From: Paenibacillus thalictri
GTDB taxonomy: Bacteria > Bacillota > Bacilli > Paenibacillales > NBRC-103111
NCBI RefSeq assembly: GCF_004307995.1
Contig: NZ_SIRE01000030.1
Span: forward strand, 1-64,000
Reading direction: 5' to 3'
Length of the DNA stretch: 64,000 nt
Numbering within the stretch: position 1 is the stretch's first letter; every line of letters begins with the position of its first letter. A program made the translations under genes and the position numbers. Below, piece by piece: positions 61,133 to 64,000 of this stretch. The notes under the pieces are model-generated. The model was not told the DNA's origin and did no database searches. It was given only the letters and a program-made list of their open reading frames with translations.

Positions 61133-62203
61133 ATGCTGAACACGTTCAACCTTAAAAAGTCTGTTTCTTTCAAAACCGCAAGCTGCGTGCTTGCCGCCGT
61201 TATAGCAGGTGCCGCTTTGCTCTCGGGCTGCTCATCCAGCACGCCGTCCGCATCCGCGCCTGCCCCGGCCCCGGCAGGAGCAGGCGGCGCATCGCCCGCG
61301 CCCGCGGAGAAGCCGCTTGTCAAAGTAACGCAAGTGACCAACTGGTTCGCCCAACCGGAGCATGGCGGCAATTATACGGCGCTGGCTAAAGGTTTTTACA
61401 AGGAGGCGGGCCTGGACATGACGATCCAACCCGGCGGTCCCGGAGTCTCCGCTACGCAAATCGTCGGCTCCGGCAAAGCGCAGTTCGGCATGGGCTCGTC
61501 GGACGAGGTGCTGCTCGCCCGCGAGCGGGGCATTCCGATTGTAGCCGTCATGACCGTCTTCCAAAAAAGCCCACAAGCGATGCTGGTTCACAAGGGGCAA
61601 AACATCAAAAGCATCGCCGATCTGAACGGACATAAAGTGATTGTCGGCAGCGGCGTCTCGTTCTGGGAATATTTTAAAAAGGCCTACAAACTCGATAAAG
61701 CGACCGAGTTAAAATATACCGGCGATTTGAGCATGTTCTTAAGCGACCCTGCTTCCGCCGTACAAAGCTACATTACTTCCGAGCCTTACGTGCTTCAGAA
61801 GAAAGGCGTCGAAACCGAATCCCTGCTGAACGCCGATTTCGGGTTTGCACCATACGCAAACCTGATGTATACGACGGAAACGTTCCTGAAGGAGCACCCG
61901 GATCAAGTGAAGGCGTTTGTCGAAGCTACCATCAAGGGCTGGAACTACTACAAGGATCACTGGCAAGAAATCAATCCGATTATTAAAAAGGAGAACCCGG
62001 ACAATCCGGAAGATGTGATGGAATACAGCGCCAAAACGCTCCAGCCGCTTGTCTTCGGTTCGGATGCCGAGAAAAACGGCGTCGGTTATATGACCAAGGA
62101 ACGTTGGGAAGAGATGAACAAACAACTCGTCGACCTGGGGCTGCTGAAAGCTCCGCAAGACGTCAGCAAGGCATTTACGACCGAGTTTATCCCTAAGAAG
62201 TAA
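61133..62203 (+). CDS. NMT1/SsuA-type solute-binding lipoprotein
   Basis: This 356-residue lipoprotein (LLSGC) has an Ala/Pro linker and an NMT1/THI5-like periplasmic-binding fold: QVTNWFAQPEHGGNYTALAKGFYKEAGLDMTIQPGGPG is the typical start for binders of pyrimidine precursors (ThiY), sulfonates (SsuA) or nitrate. GSSDEVLLARERGIPIVAVMTVFQKSPQAML and IADLNGHKV follow. The genomic partners point to a heterocyclic or amide ligand. GGAGG lies 8 bases before the ATG at 61133. Confidence 0.92.
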   Translation: MLNTFNLKKSVSFKTASCVLAAVIAGAALLSGCSSSTPSASAPAPAPAGAGGASPAPAEKPLVKVTQVTNWFAQPEHGGNYTALAKGFYKEAGLDMTIQPGGPGVSATQIVGSGKAQFGMGSSDEVLLARERGIPIVAVMTVFQKSPQAMLVHKGQNIKSIADLNGHKVIVGSGVSFWEYFKKAYKLDKATELKYTGDLSMFLSDPASAVQSYITSEPYVLQKKGVETESLLNADFGFAPYANLMYTTETFLKEHPDQVKAFVEATIKGWNYYKDHWQEINPIIKKENPDNPEDVMEYSAKTLQPLVFGSDAEKNGVGYMTKERWEEMNKQLVDLGLLKAPQDVSKAFTTEFIPKK

Positions 62204-62236
62204 GTCCGCTTGGAGCCGGTCCGACGATTTGCCTGT

Positions 62237-62411
62237 TGTGAGTATTTATTCATACAGGGCGTGGAGGGAAAGGGAATGGCATGGAAAGTCTATGCCCGCT
62301 TTGAAAACCGTGTTTTTACCATAAGCTAAATTCAAGAAAAACACGGTTTTCATTGGCGGTGGAATGCCATCCTTTTCCCGCAATAACCTCAGCAATGAAT
62401 AAATATTCACA
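62237..62411. repeat. 175-bp imperfect palindrome with ArgR-like boxes at its ends
   Basis: The ends are an 18-bp inverted repeat around TGAATAAATATTCA: right box 62394-62411 fits the ARG-box consensus wnTGAATwwwwATTCAnw fully, left box 62237-62254 with one mismatch. In the centre TGAAAACCGTGTTTTT (62302-62317) pairs exactly with 62337-62352 around a 19-base loop. Between them GGGAAA-GG-ATGGCAT sequences also mirror each other. It lies between the binding-protein and ATPase genes. It may be a small palindromic mobile element or a processing/attenuation structure. Confidence 0.7.
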
Positions 62412-62473
62412 TATCACTTTCGTCGTATTGATTCCCAGCGCCGCAATTCCCAATTCAATCGGAGGTGAAGCGC

Positions 62474-63274
62474 ATGGCCATGCGTGTAGAGGAGATAACA
62501 AGCCATGATATGACCGGAACGCAATTGCTGGTTGAACTGAACAATGTCGGAAAGGTATATCCGAACGGAACCGTGGCGGTGCAGAACGCCAATCTGAAAG
62601 CCGGCGAAGGCGAGTTTCTCAGCTTTGTTGGTCCGTCCGGATGCGGCAAGTCGACTATTTTTAACATGATTACCGGACTTACGGGACCGACCCACGGGCA
62701 AATGTCCGTGCTTGGCACAACGCCGAAGCAAGCGCGCAAACATAACGAAACGGCTTTTGTGTTTCAAGAGCATACGCTTCTTCCGTGGACCAATCTGATC
62801 GAAAACGTCACGTTGCCGCTCAGCCTCAGAGGAGTTTCGAAGAAACAGCGTTACGCAGAAGGGGAGCGGGTGCTGGAGCTCGTTGGCCTGAAGGATTATA
62901 TCAAATCTTTGCCCCGCCAGCTTTCCGGCGGCATGAAGATGCGTGTATCGATTGCGCGGGCGCTTATATCCAGACCGAAGCTGCTGCTGATGGATGAGCC
63001 CTTTGGCGCTTTGGATGAAATTACCCGGCAAACGCTGCAGGACGAATTGTTAAACATCTGGAGCAAAGAAAAAACGATGACCGTGCTGTTTATTACGCAT
63101 AACGTGTTCGAAGCCGTATTTTTATCGACCCGTGTGGTTGTGATGACGCCAAGACCCGGCAAAATCTCGGACGTAATTCCGATCGAAGCTCCATTTCCGC
63201 GCGGCGATGCATTTCGTTCGAGCAATGATTTTGGAGAATATGTCGGCTTGGTATCGGGCTGCTTGAAGCATTAA
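62474..63274 (+). CDS. ABC transporter ATPase (SsuB/TauB/ThiZ type)
   Basis: This 266-residue ATPase has Walker A GPSGCGKST, Q-loop FQEHTLLPW, signature LSGGMKMRVS, Walker B LLLMDEPFGALDE and the H-loop His in FITHNVFEAVFL. GGAGGTG lies 8 bases before the ATG at 62474. It energises the permease that follows and works with the NMT1-type binding protein. Confidence 0.93.
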   Translation: MAMRVEEITSHDMTGTQLLVELNNVGKVYPNGTVAVQNANLKAGEGEFLSFVGPSGCGKSTIFNMITGLTGPTHGQMSVLGTTPKQARKHNETAFVFQEHTLLPWTNLIENVTLPLSLRGVSKKQRYAEGERVLELVGLKDYIKSLPRQLSGGMKMRVSIARALISRPKLLLMDEPFGALDEITRQTLQDELLNIWSKEKTMTVLFITHNVFEAVFLSTRVVVMTPRPGKISDVIPIEAPFPRGDAFRSSNDFGEYVGLVSGCLKH

Positions 63275-63324
63275 CGAACGGATTGACCATCTACTTAAAT
63301 TGAAGGCCGGAGAGGAGAATGAAT

Positions 63325-64000
63325 ATGGCGACGGAAGAAACGTATCTTACTGGGCCGCAAACGATAAGTACGGAGGCGCCTGCCGTTAAACCGATCAGCA
63401 AGCTTCCGATCTGGAAGCTGCTTAATGCGGTAGGTCCTCCATTTATCGTATTGGTGTTATTTGTCGGATTATGGGAGGGGTTGGTCCGGTTATTCGCGAT
63501 ACCGCCTTACCTGCTCCCGAAACCTAGCGATATTTTATCGGGGGCGTTGGAAAACGGGCACAATCTGTTGGTTTCGGTCAGCACCACGATTATGGAAGCC
63601 ATTATCGGTCTTGCCGTAAGTATCGTGTTGGGGATTACATTTGCCATTCTGCTGGCCTTGTCCAAGCTGGTGGAACGCAGCGTATACCCTTACGCGATCA
63701 TTATGCAGACGATTCCGATTGTCGCGGTCGCTCCGATTATTGTCATCTGGTTTGGAGCCGGTCTTAACGCGATCGTCATTATCGCATTCCTGATCAGCTT
63801 TTTCCCGATTTTGTCGAATACGCTGATCGGACTGAATTCCACCGAGCAAAATATGAAAAATTTGTTTTACCTCTACAATGCGACGAAATGGCAAACGATG
63901 TGGAAACTGCGGATACCCGCCGCGCTTCCTTATATTTTGGCCGGCGTTAAAATTTCCTGCTCGCTGTCGATCGTCGGCGCCATTGTCGGCGAATACATCG
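63325..64000 (+). CDS. ABC transporter permease (SsuC/TauC/ThiX type), cut by the window end
   Basis: The 225 codons visible cover the N-terminus (polar, about 35 residues), at least four membrane helices (VGPPFIVLVLFVGLWEGLVRL, ILLALSKL, VAVAPIIVIWFGAGL, IIAFLISFFPILSNTL) and the EAA-like loop ATKWQTMWKLRIPAALPYILAGVKISCSLSIVGAIVGEYI, the hallmark of sulfonate/nitrate/pyrimidine-precursor permeases. The ATG at 63325 has AGGAG 7 bases upstream; 63319 is too close. The 3' end lies outside the window. Confidence 0.92.
   Translation, partial: MATEETYLTGPQTISTEAPAVKPISKLPIWKLLNAVGPPFIVLVLFVGLWEGLVRLFAIPPYLLPKPSDILSGALENGHNLLVSVSTTIMEAIIGLAVSIVLGITFAILLALSKLVERSVYPYAIIMQTIPIVAVAPIIVIWFGAGLNAIVIIAFLISFFPILSNTLIGLNSTEQNMKNLFYLYNATKWQTMWKLRIPAALPYILAGVKISCSLSIVGAIVGEYI

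Noticed and set aside
1..64000. tRNA, rRNA, CRISPR array, complete insertion sequence or prophage
   Set aside because: No such signatures were recognised on either strand.

Overview
The window looks like a chromosome segment of a Gram-positive, low-to-mid GC, spore-forming bacterium of the Paenibacillaceae (Paenibacillus/Cohnella type). The signs are strong AGGAGG ribosome sites, many lipobox lipoproteins, an SLH-domain wall protein, a KatX/KatA-like catalase, a YdjO-like zinc ribbon, a holin-like type I toxin, and three sugar ABC systems of LplB/YtcP type with YesM/YesN or membrane-bound AraC regulators. This assignment is inference from gene content; no rRNA, tRNA or CRISPR array was seen.

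Region 1 (0.2-7.2 kb) is the most unusual part: a complete pyrroloquinoline quinone (PQQ) pathway, pqqA-B-C-D-E followed by an M19 dipeptidase, on the minus strand. Beside it lie a lipoprotein PQQ-dependent dehydrogenase and a divergent lipoprotein with a CuA copper site. Together they read as a self-contained quinoprotein respiratory chain on the outer face of a Gram-positive membrane. Region 2 (7.2-12.9 kb) is a VTC-domain/DUF4956/beta-helix lipoprotein operon with a divergent OmpR-type two-component system; both promoters carry almost the same 20-bp box. Region 3 (13.0-19.1 kb) holds an Ala/Glu-rich acidic protein, a catalase, a frameshifted SDR gene, a MarR regulator with a divergent quinone-oxidoreductase-like gene and cupin, and a YdjO-like protein.

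Region 4 (19.1-30.0 kb) is a YesM/YesN two-component pair, ABC permeases, a solute-binding lipoprotein, a flavin oxidoreductase and two cytoplasmic sialidase-like beta-propellers. Region 5 (30.0-31.7 kb) holds a holin-like type I toxin, the second copy of an inverted-repeat element and a polysaccharide deacetylase. Region 6 (32.1-39.1 kb) is a second ABC/sialidase-like/AraC module. Region 7 (39.4-45.6 kb) has DoxX, a paired short chromate transporter with an Lrp regulator, an SLH surface protein with repeats, and an acyltransferase. Region 8 (45.8-52.9 kb) is a third ABC/AraC module and an NlpC/P60 hydrolase.

Region 9 (53.0-64.0 kb) starts with a second Lrp paralogue divergent from a YwrD/HpxW-type gamma-glutamyltransferase. 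It continues as a long catabolic and uptake cluster (CocE hydrolase, creatininase-family hydrolase, FAD-linked oxidase, CodA-like amidohydrolase, NMT1-type binding protein, ABC ATPase, permease), apparently for an amide or N-heterocyclic compound, and runs off the window end. Regulatory palindromes are visible in several intergenic gaps, including a 175-bp palindromic element with ArgR-like boxes inside the last operon.
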